A stretch of 64,000 bases of DNA from Streptomyces sp. DT2A-34 (GTDB lineage Bacteria; Actinomycetota; Actinomycetes; Streptomycetales; Streptomycetaceae): NCBI RefSeq assembly GCF_030499515.1, contig NZ_JASTWJ010000002.1, positions 90,653-154,652 of the forward strand. Direction: 5' to 3'. The notes below the pieces were generated by a model that was given only the letters and a program-made list of their open reading frames with translations, made no database searches and was not told the DNA's origin. The position numbers and the translations under genes were made by a program. Below, piece by piece: positions 28,711 to 38,232 of the stretch; position 1 is the first letter of the stretch; every line of letters begins with the position of its first letter.

Positions 28711-29602
28711 CAGTGATCTCCCGCAACTTGGCGGTGGTCAGGGAGCGTTGGGCGACGGCTTCGGCCACCTCCCTCCAGTGTGGCGCACTGGAAGCGGCGA
28801 TGAGGACGTCCGTCACTCCTGGGCATGACGCGACCGCCAGAACGCACGCCTGTGCGGGGGTCAGGCCCGGCCGGATGAGGTCGGCGAGCTCCTGGTCGAC
28901 CATGCCGGGCAGCTCGCCGCCGTGCAGCGGGGCGGAGGCCATCACCCGCAGCCCCGCGCCGGCGGCGGCCGGGAGCGGGCCCCGACCGTGAAGGGCCTGC
29001 GCGATCGGCGTCATCATCACCAGGCTGACGGGCAGCTGGACCGCGACCAGGTGGTGACGCTGCCCGCCAGCGGCTTCGGCGGCCAGGGCGAGCAGCTCCC
29101 CCACCGTGAACACCTCATCCTCCAGGCCCGCCCACGTGGCGATGCCGTACCCGGTCACGTGCCCAGCCGCCGCGGCTTCTTCCATGACGGCGAACGCGTC
29201 CCGGATCGCGCGGTGCAGGGCGGGGCGGTCGCCGGTGTATGCGCGCTCGGGGTTGTGGAGCAGGACCAGGTCCAGCGCGTCGCGCCCGAGTTGCTCGCGG
29301 TTGCGGGCGACCTGCCAGCGCACGTAGTCGGGGGCGAGGCTGTGCCCGGCCGCAGCCTGGTCCTCGGTGAGGGCACCGGCGTTCACGGCTTCGGTGCCGG
29401 TGGCCGCGGTGAAGTAGCCGGCCTTCGTGGAGGCCCGCAGCGACGGGTGGGCGGCCAGGGCCGGGGCCAGAAAGGTCTGTGCCCGGCCGGTGGCGTAGTT
29501 GGGGGCGGTGTCGACCCACTGCGCGCCGGAGGCGGCCGCACGGGCAGCCGCCTCCGGGATCGCCCGGCACCGGTAGGTGCCCAGAGCGAGTTGTGCCGTC
29601 AC
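28691..29602 (-). CDS. Aldo/keto reductase family protein
   Basis: The product has 303 residues. LALGTYRC at the start, then VDTAPNYATG (catalytic Asp and Tyr), ASTKAG (Lys) and LVLLHNPE (His), make up the tetrad of NAD(P)H-dependent aldo-keto reductases on a TIM barrel. Its start overlaps the stop of the JmjC gene by four bases (ATGA), and its end overlaps the kinase gene, so the three enzymes should be made together. Reduction of a carbonyl on the operon's product is inferred. Confidence 0.8.
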   Translation of the reverse strand: MTAQLALGTYRCRAIPEAAARAAASGAQWVDTAPNYATGRAQTFLAPALAAHPSLRASTKAGYFTAATGTEAVNAGALTEDQAAAGHSLAPDYVRWQVARNREQLGRDALDLVLLHNPERAYTGDRPALHRAIRDAFAVMEEAAAAGHVTGYGIATWAGLEDEVFTVGELLALAAEAAGGQRHHLVAVQLPVSLVMMTPIAQALHGRGPLPAAAGAGLRVMASAPLHGGELPGMVDQELADLIRPGLTPAQACVLAVASCPGVTDVLIAASSAPHWREVAEAVAQRSLTTAKLREITGVLASP

Positions 29603-30768
29603 AGCAGGCTCCCCACCGTCGCGGCCTGCCCGACAACGAGCTCCTGGACCAGCCCGGCGACGTCCTCCAGGGCGAGGCCGGCTGTTTCCGCGAGCGTGGC
29701 CAGATCGACGGTGCGTCCGTCGATCAGCGGGCGCAGCACCGCCTCAGCAGCCGGGGCGAACTCGTACATGCTCCCGGCGGCGGACAGCGTCACCGCGTCC
29801 TCGCCGGTCTCCAGGACCGCGCGGGCCGTGGTCAGCCGGATCCGCAGGCTGCCGTCGACGGGGATGGCGTCGATGTACGGCAGGCTCGGCACCATCCGGC
29901 CGACGGCCTGCCCGTCCATCGCCGCCCGGTAGCGGGCGATCAGCGTCGGGTCGTCCAGCAGTTCGGCGAGCCGCTTGCGCATCCCGTCCACGGCGTCGGC
30001 CTGGACGTCCGGCGAGGCGAGCAAGGGCAGGTCGCGCCGCCAGTCCTCGTGCGTGAGCAGCTGCTCGGACACCCACGCCATCAGGTCGGTCGCGGTGTGG
30101 GTTCGCAGGCCGCAGGTGACGTGCAGGGAGCGCACGCCCTGGTCGGCGGAGACCGCGTGCCACACGCCGCGCGGCACGTACAGCACGTCGCCGGGAAGGA
30201 GGACCAGGTCGGCGACGGGCTCGCTGGGCGCCTCGCCCGGGTCCTCGATGTCGCGGTAGAGCGGGAACGGTCGGGTCGTGCCGTATCGCCACCGCTTGGC
30301 GCCGTCAAGCTGGACGACGACGGTGTCGTGGCCGTCCCAGTGAACGCCGAAGCCATCGGTGCTGGTCCACGAGGCGTAGAGGTTCGCCTGCACGCGGGTA
30401 CGGAGGTGGCGCTCGATTGCTTCGGCGAGGCGGGCGATCGGCGGGTGAAGTTCGTCGACGCTGTCCAGGGCGAGCGAGGCACCCTCCTCGAGGCGGGCGT
30501 GCAGTTCGGCCGGGTGGAGGCGGTGCCACACGGTGTGCCGACGCGTGGCCACCGGCGCGGTGTATCCACCGACCAGCAGCGTCTTGCCGTCACGGGACAG
30601 CCGCATGCGCGGCGGCTCCAGCCGGTGCGCGGCCAGGATCTGGTTGAGGTCGTCCCAGGTCATCAGTCCGGCGACGTCGAGCGCGCCGGGTACGTGGCGG
30701 TATTCGCGGTGCAGTGCCTGGGCGAGGAAGTCCTCGCCCAGGCATGCCGCGATGGACAGATCCGTCAT
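29599..30768 (-). CDS. JmjC/cupin-type Fe(II)/2-oxoglutarate oxygenase
   Basis: The product has 389 residues. The metal-binding HxD is His143-Trp-Asp145 (GVHWDGHD) and the distal histidine is His204 (RGVWHAV), in a DLVLLPGDVLYVPRGVWHAV strand typical of JmjC domains of the ROXA/NO66 group. These enzymes hydroxylate protein side chains. A C-terminal helical and winged-helix-like region follows. The start lies 21 bases after the stop of a 49-residue peptide gene. That spacing, and the coupled reductase and kinase genes downstream, suggest that it modifies the peptide. Confidence 0.8.
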   Translation of the reverse strand: MTDLSIAACLGEDFLAQALHREYRHVPGALDVAGLMTWDDLNQILAAHRLEPPRMRLSRDGKTLLVGGYTAPVATRRHTVWHRLHPAELHARLEEGASLALDSVDELHPPIARLAEAIERHLRTRVQANLYASWTSTDGFGVHWDGHDTVVVQLDGAKRWRYGTTRPFPLYRDIEDPGEAPSEPVADLVLLPGDVLYVPRGVWHAVSADQGVRSLHVTCGLRTHTATDLMAWVSEQLLTHEDWRRDLPLLASPDVQADAVDGMRKRLAELLDDPTLIARYRAAMDGQAVGRMVPSLPYIDAIPVDGSLRIRLTTARAVLETGEDAVTLSAAGSMYEFAPAAEAVLRPLIDGRTVDLATLAETAGLALEDVAGLVQELVVGQAATVGSLL

Positions 30769-30789
30769 CGCGTCAGGGCTCCCGGTCCG

Positions 30790-30939
30790 TCAGTCGTTGC
30801 CGTCGCTGCGGCCGGTGCCGCCGCCGTCCGAGGGGATGGCGTTGCGGCGCCGGGCGGCGACGATCAGCCGGCGGGAGCGGACCAGGCCGCCGGTCGACGG
30901 CCCGGACGCGGCGGGCGGGGGCTGAACGGGACTCTGCAT
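30790..30939 (-). CDS. 49-residue candidate precursor peptide
   Basis: ATG 30937–30939 is preceded by GGAGGG at seven bases on the minus strand. The peptide begins MQSPVQPPPAASGPSTGG, has a basic centre (LVRSRRLIVAARRRNAI) and ends PSDGGGTGRSDGND. It has no hydrophobic segment and no cysteine. As first gene of an operon with a JmjC oxygenase, an aldo-keto reductase and an APH-like kinase, it is a plausible substrate (a ribosomally made, modified peptide), with serine, threonine, arginine and proline as possible targets. It could equally be a small regulatory leader protein. No known RiPP class matches. Confidence 0.6.
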   Translation of the reverse strand: MQSPVQPPPAASGPSTGGLVRSRRLIVAARRRNAIPSDGGGTGRSDGND

Positions 30940-31104
30940 GAGGACCCTCCTTCTGATCGGTTGGCCGCCCCCTGGACGGAACGGCCGCGAACACCCGCCA
31001 GTGAAGCCGGGGCAGCCGCTTGCGCTAACCCCTCCATGGGGGCCCCACGGTGGGTATGGTCGTGAGGCTGACGCACTGTCATTCCAGAGATTTCAGGGGG
31101 ACTT

Positions 31105-32433
31105 GTGGACGATTTACCGCCGTCACCCGCTCAAGTGCCGCACCGCCTGCTGGCCGACCCCGGCTTCGTTCGGGCCCTGAGCCAGCGCGACTTTTCCACC
31201 GTCTTCGCCATAGCCCACGACGTGGGGATCTCCTTCAACCGGATCGCTGAGGCGTGCGCGCTCAAGTCCGAGCGGGTCAGCCAGATTGCCCGGGGCGCCG
31301 CGGCTGTCACCGCGCTGGCAACTGTCGAGCGAATCTCCGGCGGTCTGCGCATTCCTGGTGCCCTCCTGGGGCTGGCTGCGCAACCCTGGGAGGACACCGC
31401 CGCTCTCAGCACGGAGTCCGACCATGGAGATGATCCGATGAAGCGCCGCAATCTGCTGCGTGGCGCGCTCGCCGCCGGCCTCACCGCTCCGGCGCTCGCC
31501 GCCCTTACCGCCGCCCGGACCGACGTCGACAAGGCCCTCTCCTCTGACACGCCTAAGGATCTCGCCGACCTGGAGGCCGCAGCCGAGAGCTACGGGTACG
31601 GCTACCACGGCCAGCAGCCCACTGGCGTTCTTGCCGATCTGGTCTCGGACTTCGCCGGTCTGCGTTCGCTGCTCACCGGCCCGCAGCCCGCCCCGGTACG
31701 GGCACGGTTGTGCCGGACGGCCGGGCAGATGGCCGGGATGACCGCGATCGTCTTACACGACCTGGGCAGCCGCCGGGAGTCCCGCGCCTGGTTCGCCACG
31801 GCCGCCCGGGCCGCCGCCGAATCCGGCGACGACCAGCTGCACGCATGGGTCCTCGCCCGGGAGGCGATGGTCCCGCTCAACTACGGCGCCCCGAAAGCGG
31901 CGGTCGGCCTTGCCGAACGGGCCCGTCACGTCGCCGGGCACCGGCCGACCGCCGCGGCGACGCTGTCGGCCGCAGTCGCCGCCCGCGCCTACGCCCTCAA
32001 CCACCAGGGCGAGCAGGCCCGCGCCGCGCTCGAGGCCGCCGACGCCCTCATGGACCGGCTCCCCGAGGGCGAGCGGTCGGACACGTGGCTGACGTACGGC
32101 GAGCAGAAGCACCACGTTCACCTCAGCCACGCCTTCACCACGCTCGGAGACACCCGCCTCGCCCACGTCAGCCAAGAGCGCGCCTTGGAGCTGTCCGCGC
32201 CGACCAGCACCATGACGCGCACCCTGCTGAACATCGACGCCGCCGCCTGCTCCCATCACGACGGCGACACGGAGCAGGCGTGCCGTCGTACGGTCGACGC
32301 CCTGACAGCGCTGCCCGTCGACTACCGCACCGGCCTGGTCCGCCGCCGCGCCCTGGACCTGTACGAGGCAATCCCCGCCGAGCACTACCGTGAGCGTGCC
32401 GTACGGGAACTCCGAGACCTCCTCGCCGCTTGA
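31105..32433 (+). CDS. XRE-family regulator with TPR-like domain
   Basis: A GTG start at 31105 has AGGGGGA in front; 442 residues. Residues ~30–85 read as an HTH (GISFNRIAEACALKSERVSQIARG) with a variant cyclic start. They are followed by a twin-arginine-like KRRNLLRGALAAGLTAPALAAL segment that is buried and typical of this Streptomyces regulator family rather than a secretion signal, then tetratricopeptide-like helical pairs to the end. It is divergent from the peptide/JmjC operon, with a 165-bp shared region, so it probably controls that operon in response to a ligand bound by the TPR part. Confidence 0.8.
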   Translation: MDDLPPSPAQVPHRLLADPGFVRALSQRDFSTVFAIAHDVGISFNRIAEACALKSERVSQIARGAAAVTALATVERISGGLRIPGALLGLAAQPWEDTAALSTESDHGDDPMKRRNLLRGALAAGLTAPALAALTAARTDVDKALSSDTPKDLADLEAAAESYGYGYHGQQPTGVLADLVSDFAGLRSLLTGPQPAPVRARLCRTAGQMAGMTAIVLHDLGSRRESRAWFATAARAAAESGDDQLHAWVLAREAMVPLNYGAPKAAVGLAERARHVAGHRPTAAATLSAAVAARAYALNHQGEQARAALEAADALMDRLPEGERSDTWLTYGEQKHHVHLSHAFTTLGDTRLAHVSQERALELSAPTSTMTRTLLNIDAAACSHHDGDTEQACRRTVDALTALPVDYRTGLVRRRALDLYEAIPAEHYRERAVRELRDLLAA

Positions 32434-32447
32434 GGCGGCAGAGGTCC

Positions 32448-33410
32448 TCAGTAGGCCGGGCTGTCCGGCCACACATGGCGCAGGACCACAGTCCGGCGCA
32501 CTCCGGCATCCAGCATCGCCTGAACGCGGTGCTGGCCGTTGATGAAGCCATTGCTGATGTAGTCGTCGCCGGAAGGCTGGATGGCGTCGCCGAGGCAGTA
32601 CAACGTCCGGAACACCTGCTGCTCCCACTCACTCGCGCCAGCCGCAGCGGCGTACTCAAGGGCGTAGTCGACCATGCATTCCGCCTTCACGCCCTCGTGC
32701 TGCGCGCGCGACAGGGCGGCGAGAGCCATGTGGTTGACCCGATGCCAGTCGCCAGAGTGGTACCAGCAGCAGGACCGCCCCCCATGCCGCGGGAAAACCC
32801 GGTTCGTCCAGCGTCGCCACCAGGGTGTGCCGCCGGACATACATTCCTCGCGGAACGGGCGGGGCCTCGCCAGGCGCCACAGCGCCATCGCCTCGAACCG
32901 CAGGTCCGGCTCCGGTTCCGGCTCGGGCGGCACGTAGCCTTTGCCGCGGTCTTCGGCGACCGGACCGCCGACCAGGTGCACGATCTGCTCCGCGCTGATC
33001 GTGCACCAGCTCGGATGGCGCACCTGGTACGGCTCGTTCTCACCGAAGGTGACCAACCGAAAGTCCGGCTCCCTACCGAACGCGCCCGGAAACTGCCGCT
33101 CGATCCACACCGGCGGCAGTCCCTGGTCGGGGCAGTGCTGCTGCCACACCGCTGCTGCACACGACTCGGCCACGTTGGTCAGGCTCGGGGTCTCTCCCTC
33201 GGCTTGAATAGCCACCGCCACTGCCCGCTGCCCCGGTGCCGTGAACAGCTGCAATCGAAACGACGTGCGCCCCGCACGGAACATGTGGTCGTCCACGGTG
33301 CGCCGACGCGGAGCAGCGAGGCTCAGCACTTCTGACGGCGTCTCGCCGGACGCGCCGAGAGCTGCAGTATCGGGTCGGGCAGGGGGCGTTTCCTGCGGTG
33401 CGTCGTCCAT
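32448..33410 (-). CDS. ParB/sulfiredoxin-like domain protein
   Basis: From ATG 33408–33410 (MDDAPQETPP) the product has 320 residues. The frame runs up to 33728, but that part is not protein-like. The C-terminal segment DDYISNGFINGQHRVQAMLDAGVRR matches the NGxHRxxAMxxAG core of ParB-type nuclease/CTPase folds. The middle is rich in tryptophan and histidine (CCWYHSGDWHRVNHMALAAL). Similar proteins are common on Streptomyces mobile DNA with unknown roles. It converges on the regulator gene. Confidence 0.65.
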   Translation of the reverse strand: MDDAPQETPPARPDTAALGASGETPSEVLSLAAPRRRTVDDHMFRAGRTSFRLQLFTAPGQRAVAVAIQAEGETPSLTNVAESCAAAVWQQHCPDQGLPPVWIERQFPGAFGREPDFRLVTFGENEPYQVRHPSWCTISAEQIVHLVGGPVAEDRGKGYVPPEPEPEPDLRFEAMALWRLARPRPFREECMSGGTPWWRRWTNRVFPRHGGRSCCWYHSGDWHRVNHMALAALSRAQHEGVKAECMVDYALEYAAAAGASEWEQQVFRTLYCLGDAIQPSGDDYISNGFINGQHRVQAMLDAGVRRTVVLRHVWPDSPAY

Positions 33411-33724
33411 GCCGACATCATGGCCGTCGATCGCCTTGCGTACTTCCCCCAAGCCACGGCGGGCACCAGACGAAATGGGATCGAGGCGGTGACGAAATAC
33501 ACGGGTGGGCGACCTCGCCCACTGGCAGGAACGGGACGATGAAGCCCCGGGTACGCCGCTGGGACAACTCATACCGGGAAACCGCCCTTCCTGCTGGGAG
33601 CGGTCCTCAGGTCTTCTCGGGCCGAGTTGTAGCGGGGCAGACCAGGAGGGGGCGGTGCGCTGTGGGCCCGGTGCAGCCAGCCTGTTCGGGGCGCTGGCAG
33701 TGGTGTGCACAGGTGGGTTCGATG
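33411..33724. other. Gap upstream of the ParB-like gene
   Basis: These 314 bp contain the promoter side of the ParB-like gene and the end of sbcC. No gene, repeat or clear regulatory element seen. Confidence 0.35.
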
Positions 33725-36700
33725 TCATTCGGCTGCCTCGGTGATGTGGACGAGGGTGGAGCCGACGGGGCTTTTACGGACGTGGAGGCGTTGGGTGATG
33801 CGGCGGCGCATCTCGGCGACGTGGCTGATGACGCCCACGGTGCGGTCGTGGTCACGCAGAGAGTCGAGGACGTCGAGGACCTGATGGAGGGTGTCGTCGT
33901 CGAGGGTGCCAAAGCCTTCGTCGATGAAGAGCGTATCGAGTGCTTGTCCGCCAGCTTCGGCGGTGACGACGTCCGCGAGGCCCAGGGCCAGGGACAGGGA
34001 GACGTAGAAGGATTCTCCGCCGGAGAGGGTGTCGGTGTGGCGCTGGTGTCCGTTCCAGGCATCCAGGACTTTCAGGCCCAGGCCGGATTTGGCGCCGCGG
34101 GCGGCCCGTTCGTCGGAGTGGACGAGGGTGAAGCGGTGGTGCGACATGCGGGTCAGGCGGGTGTTGGCTGCGTCGACGACCTCCTCGAGGCGGGCGGCCA
34201 GGACGTAGGACTCCAGTTGCATGCGGAGTTGGTTGCTGAGCGAGCCGCCGCTGATCAGGCCGTGGAGGTGGTCGACGGTGCGGTAGGCGGCCTCCAGCGG
34301 TTCGAGGCTCGCTGTGAAGGCGTCGAGTTGGGTGCCGAGTACGGCGAGGGCGTCGACGCGGTCGGTGGCTTTGGTTTCGGCAGCCGTGGCGCTGGAGTGG
34401 GCGGTGGTGGCCTTCTCCAGTTCCGTCACTGCGTGCTCCAGGCATGCGGGAGGCCGGGCGGCGGCGTTCTTGAGGTCGGGTTGGTCAAGGCGGGCGGCCA
34501 GGACGAGGCGCTGTTCGCGCCAGCGGGTGATCTCTTCGCTGATCCGGGCGAGGTCGTCGTCGGGCAGCAGGGCGTCCGTGGCCTCGGCTGGTGAAGCGAA
34601 TCCGGCTGCCTGGGCTGCCTGCTCGGCGCGTTGTGTGGCGGTGCGCAGATCGTCGGTGGTGCGGACCAAGGCGGTGGTGCACTCGGCTGCGGTCTCGAGT
34701 TGCTCGGCGAGTTGGGTGAGGTGGCGGATGCGGTCGGCGAGCGTGGCGTGTTGGCCCAGGGCGACAGCCAGGCGCCGGTTGAGAGTCTCGCGCTGGGTAT
34801 GCAGGCTGTCGTAGGTGGCGTCGATGGCGCCCAGGCGCTGCTGTGCGGTGTTGCGGGTGTTTTCGCGGTCGGTCTGCTGCTGTTGCAGACGGGTGAGTTC
34901 TTCTTCGGCTGCGCCTGCGTCCGCGGCTTCGGCTAGGGTCTGGCGGAGGCGGTCGGTCAGCTCAGTGCGTCGGGCCGTGAGGTCGGCCAGAGGGGTGTCG
35001 CCGCCAGCCTGTCCACGTGCTTCAGCGGCCTCCTGCTCGAGGCCGCCCAGCCTCTGGCTGGCCTTCTTCTCCTCTTGCTGCGCGGCGGTGTGGGCGGCTT
35101 CGGCGGCCTGTTCGTCGGCGGCTGTGGGTTGGCCCGGCTGGGGAGTAGCGGGTGCCGGGTGGGTGGCGGAGCCGCAGACGGGGCAGCTTTCGCCGTCCTT
35201 GAGGCGGCCGGCGAGTTCGGCGACGATGCCGTCGGTGCGGCGCCGGCGGATGTCGATGTAGGCCGCGGCGGCCTGGTTGAGAATGCCGGTGGCTTTGGTG
35301 AGGGCTTCCTCGGCGACGGCGACCTGCGTGAGCAGGCTGTCGCGGCGGGCGGCGGCCTCGCACTGGGTATTCACCGCGCTGAGGGTGACGGTGAGTTCTC
35401 GGCTGGCTTCCTGGGCGGTGCGGGCTGCTTGAAGCCGTGCGGTCAGTGTCTCGCGCAGCTGAGGCAGGCCGTTGAGCCAGTCCTGAGCCTCGGTGACGGT
35501 GTCGGCCAGCTCGTTGCGTTCTTTTGAGAGCACAGCGAGTTCGTCGGTGAGCTGCTGCAGCGCGGCTTCATCCGGGAGCAGGGCCTGTGCGGCGCCGATG
35601 CGGCCGCGTACCTGTTGCGCGGCCTGGGAGAGATCGTTGCCGTCCTGGGAGGCGTGTTCGGCCGACAGGAGAGCGCGGGCGTTTGCGTCGGCGGCCAGGG
35701 CGAGGCTGTGTTCGCGGGCCGCGGTGTGGGCGTCGTCGAGAACGGTCTGCAGTTGCCTCGCCGTGCGGGCGCGCTCGTGTCGGTCGGCGAGCTGTGTGTA
35801 GTGGTCGGTGCGTTCGTCAAGCTGGGTCAGTTCCTGCTGTGCGGTGTGGTGTGCCTGCTGAAGGCGGTGCAGGTCGCGGGTGTGCTGCTCGGTGGTGCGG
35901 CAGTCGGCCAGCAGCTGGCGGGCGTTTTCGGTGCCGGCGGTGGCATCCTGCTGGAGCGTGACGGCCTGCCGGTGCAGGGCGGCGGCCCACAGACGCGCTT
36001 GATCGGTGAGGGTGGCTGGGTCGTCGGGGCGTGGCGCGCCGGTGGAGGGGTCGAGTTCGTCGCCGGCGGCCTGCTGGATGCGTTCGGTCAGGCGCATGAC
36101 GTCGGCGCGGGCCTCGTCGCGGCGTTTGGCGGTCGTGGTCTTGCGTTCGGCCAGGAACTGCTCGATGAGGCCGAAGCGGCGGGTTCCGAACAGGGTGCCC
36201 AGCAGGACGCGGCGTTCGGAGGCGTCCGCTTGCAGGAACTTGGTGAAGTCGTTCTGCGGGAGCAGGACGACTTGGCAGAACTGCTGACGGTTGAGGCCCA
36301 GGAGGGATTCGATCTCTTTGCCCGCCTCTTTGTGCGAGCTGGTGATGCCCTCCCAGCGGCCCTGCCCGTGCTCGTCTTCGGTCCACTGCTTGAGGTCGGT
36401 TTCGGGTTTGTGGTCCACGAAGTCGCCCGGGCGGCGCGAGTGGGGCTTCCGCTGCGCGGGCACGCGGCGGATCTGCAGGCGTTTGCCGGCGATGGTTGTT
36501 TCCAGGGTCACTTCGGTGAGCAGGTCGGCGGGTGCGTGGTCGCTGCGCAGCCGTGCGTTGCGCTCGCGGGGCGGATAGCCGTAGAGGGCGAAGCAGATGG
36601 CGGCGAACAGGGTGCTTTTGCCTGCTCCGGTGTCGCCGTGCAGGAGAAACAGGCCGTCGGTGGTCAGGGCGTCGAAGTCGATGCTGTGCCGGCTGGCGAA

Positions 36701-36739
36701 GGGGCCGAATGCCTGCAGGTGCAGGGAGTGCAGGCGCAT
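33725..36739 (-). CDS. sbcC: Exonuclease SbcC (ATPase subunit)
   Basis: From ATG 36737–36739 (MRLHSLHLQAFGPF) the product has 1004 residues, normal for SbcC. Walker A GDTGAGKST is at 35–43. Two long coiled-coil arms flank a zinc hook CPVCG near the middle. At the end come the signature LSGGESFYVSLSLALGLA and Walker B TLFIDEGFGTLD. With SbcD it forms the Mre11–Rad50-type complex that processes hairpins and double-strand ends. The start is two bases after the sbcD stop, so the two are coupled. The frame upstream of 36739 is a shadow of sbcD. Confidence 0.95.
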   Translation of the reverse strand: MRLHSLHLQAFGPFASRHSIDFDALTTDGLFLLHGDTGAGKSTLFAAICFALYGYPPRERNARLRSDHAPADLLTEVTLETTIAGKRLQIRRVPAQRKPHSRRPGDFVDHKPETDLKQWTEDEHGQGRWEGITSSHKEAGKEIESLLGLNRQQFCQVVLLPQNDFTKFLQADASERRVLLGTLFGTRRFGLIEQFLAERKTTTAKRRDEARADVMRLTERIQQAAGDELDPSTGAPRPDDPATLTDQARLWAAALHRQAVTLQQDATAGTENARQLLADCRTTEQHTRDLHRLQQAHHTAQQELTQLDERTDHYTQLADRHERARTARQLQTVLDDAHTAAREHSLALAADANARALLSAEHASQDGNDLSQAAQQVRGRIGAAQALLPDEAALQQLTDELAVLSKERNELADTVTEAQDWLNGLPQLRETLTARLQAARTAQEASRELTVTLSAVNTQCEAAARRDSLLTQVAVAEEALTKATGILNQAAAAYIDIRRRRTDGIVAELAGRLKDGESCPVCGSATHPAPATPQPGQPTAADEQAAEAAHTAAQQEEKKASQRLGGLEQEAAEARGQAGGDTPLADLTARRTELTDRLRQTLAEAADAGAAEEELTRLQQQQTDRENTRNTAQQRLGAIDATYDSLHTQRETLNRRLAVALGQHATLADRIRHLTQLAEQLETAAECTTALVRTTDDLRTATQRAEQAAQAAGFASPAEATDALLPDDDLARISEEITRWREQRLVLAARLDQPDLKNAAARPPACLEHAVTELEKATTAHSSATAAETKATDRVDALAVLGTQLDAFTASLEPLEAAYRTVDHLHGLISGGSLSNQLRMQLESYVLAARLEEVVDAANTRLTRMSHHRFTLVHSDERAARGAKSGLGLKVLDAWNGHQRHTDTLSGGESFYVSLSLALGLADVVTAEAGGQALDTLFIDEGFGTLDDDTLHQVLDVLDSLRDHDRTVGVISHVAEMRRRITQRLHVRKSPVGSTLVHITEAAE

Positions 36740-36741
36740 GT

Positions 36742-37914
36742 TCAGACGGTTTCCTTCTGCTGGGCGTGCACGTGCATGTGGTCGACGGCTTCCCACAGCA
36801 GGGCTTGCTCGTCGTCGGTGGGGGCGCTTCCGCGGACGGCGGTGATGAAGTCGTGGGTGATTTCGAGGTCGCCGCGGCCGCGGACCCGGTCTCGGTAGGT
36901 GGGGGTGTCGGTCGCCTGGGCGGGGATGGCGGCGGGTTCGTGCTTCATGTCGAGGGTGTGGGCGAAGCGCTGGCGCAGGCGGCTCATCGCCTCGTACGGG
37001 CGGGCGGGATCGGTGAGGGTGGCGTGCAGCCACGCGTCGGTCAGCGGTGCGTGGGCGGGGTCGGATAGCAGGTCCTCCAGGCGCCCGGTGAGCCGGGCTA
37101 GCGGCAGGTGCAGGTTGGTGGGGATGTCCTGGTGCGTGACGGTGGGCGTGCCGTCGGCTGCCAGGTCGACCAGGGCCAGGGATTTGGTGTGGCCGGCTTC
37201 GGAGAAGGAGTAGGCCAGCGGGGATCCGCTGTAGTGGATGCGGTCGCTGACGGCCTGGGGGCGGTGGAGGTGGCCGAGCGCGGTGTAGTGGATGCCGTCG
37301 AACACGGCGGCGCCGGCGTGGGCGACGCCGCCGACGCTGATATCGCGTTCGCTGTCGCAGCTGTCCGCGCCGGTGATGAACGCGTGGGCCAGGACGACGG
37401 CCCTGGTGTCGTCTGGGCGGGTGGCGAGGTCGGCGCGGATGCTGTCCAGGGCCGCGGTGAGAACGGCCTGGTGGGAAGGTATCTCCACCTGCATCTGCTC
37501 GCTGACCAGGGTGGGATGCAGGTAGGGCACGCCGTAGACGGCGACCGGGCCGTGGGCATCGGCCATCAGGACGGGGCGGGACGCCTCGGCGAGATCAGTA
37601 CGCAGATGCACGCCGGCTTTGGCGTACAGGCCGGAGCCGATGCCGAGGCGGTGGGCGGAGTCGTGGTTCCCACTGATCATGATCGTGGGGATGCCCAGGT
37701 CGGCGAGTTCATGCAGGGCCCAGTTGAACAGACGTGCCGCGTCCAGGCTCGGGATGGCGCGGTCGTAGATGTCGCCCGCGATCAGCAGAGCGTCGACCTG
37801 TTCGGTGCGGGCGGTTGCGCAGATATGGGCCAGAACCTTGCGCTGATGGTCGATCAGGTCTTCCCCGTGGAACCGACGGCCCAGATGCCAGTCCGAAGTG
37901 TGCAGGAACCTCAT
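36742..37914 (-). CDS. sbcD: Exonuclease SbcD (Mre11-like nuclease)
   Basis: From ATG 37912–37914 the product has 390 residues beginning MRFLHTSDWHLGRRFHG, the first metallophosphoesterase motif. ALLIAGDIYDRA, MISGNHDSAHR and ALGHLHRPQ are the next metal-binding motifs. Length and order match SbcD. On a linear replicon an extra SbcCD can matter for terminal hairpins or palindromes. Streptomyces chromosomes already carry one, so this is probably a mobile second copy. Confidence 0.95.
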   Translation of the reverse strand: MRFLHTSDWHLGRRFHGEDLIDHQRKVLAHICATARTEQVDALLIAGDIYDRAIPSLDAARLFNWALHELADLGIPTIMISGNHDSAHRLGIGSGLYAKAGVHLRTDLAEASRPVLMADAHGPVAVYGVPYLHPTLVSEQMQVEIPSHQAVLTAALDSIRADLATRPDDTRAVVLAHAFITGADSCDSERDISVGGVAHAGAAVFDGIHYTALGHLHRPQAVSDRIHYSGSPLAYSFSEAGHTKSLALVDLAADGTPTVTHQDIPTNLHLPLARLTGRLEDLLSDPAHAPLTDAWLHATLTDPARPYEAMSRLRQRFAHTLDMKHEPAAIPAQATDTPTYRDRVRGRGDLEITHDFITAVRGSAPTDDEQALLWEAVDHMHVHAQQKETV

Positions 37915-38232
37915 GACGCCAGAACGTAACGGGTGAGGCCACAGCAGCGGATGGCTTTTCAGATAAAAACCGTACTTCAGGCGCATGAAGCGGCATGGCA
38001 GGACTACTGCGTCGGCACGGCATGAAAGGGAGTGCTGCACTCCGGACGGCAGTTCGACCACAGCTACCTGCAATCCCACTGCGCTACGAGCCGGAGTTCG
38101 AACTGCCCACCAGCCCCGGCGACGAGGAGTTCTTCAACGTGAGGCCCGGGACGGGCAGGCACGGCCTACCATCACTGCTTGATCACCGCTGCTGTTGGCA
38201 GGGCTTGACGTGCCGGGGACGGGGGGCGGACT
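37915..38232. other. Divergent promoter region of sbcDC and the Gabija-type pair
   Basis: The 318 bp between divergent starts contain no gene. The A/T-rich tract TTTTCAGATAAAAACCGTA (37954–37972) stands out in this GC-rich DNA and probably holds the sbcD promoter. Confidence 0.4.
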
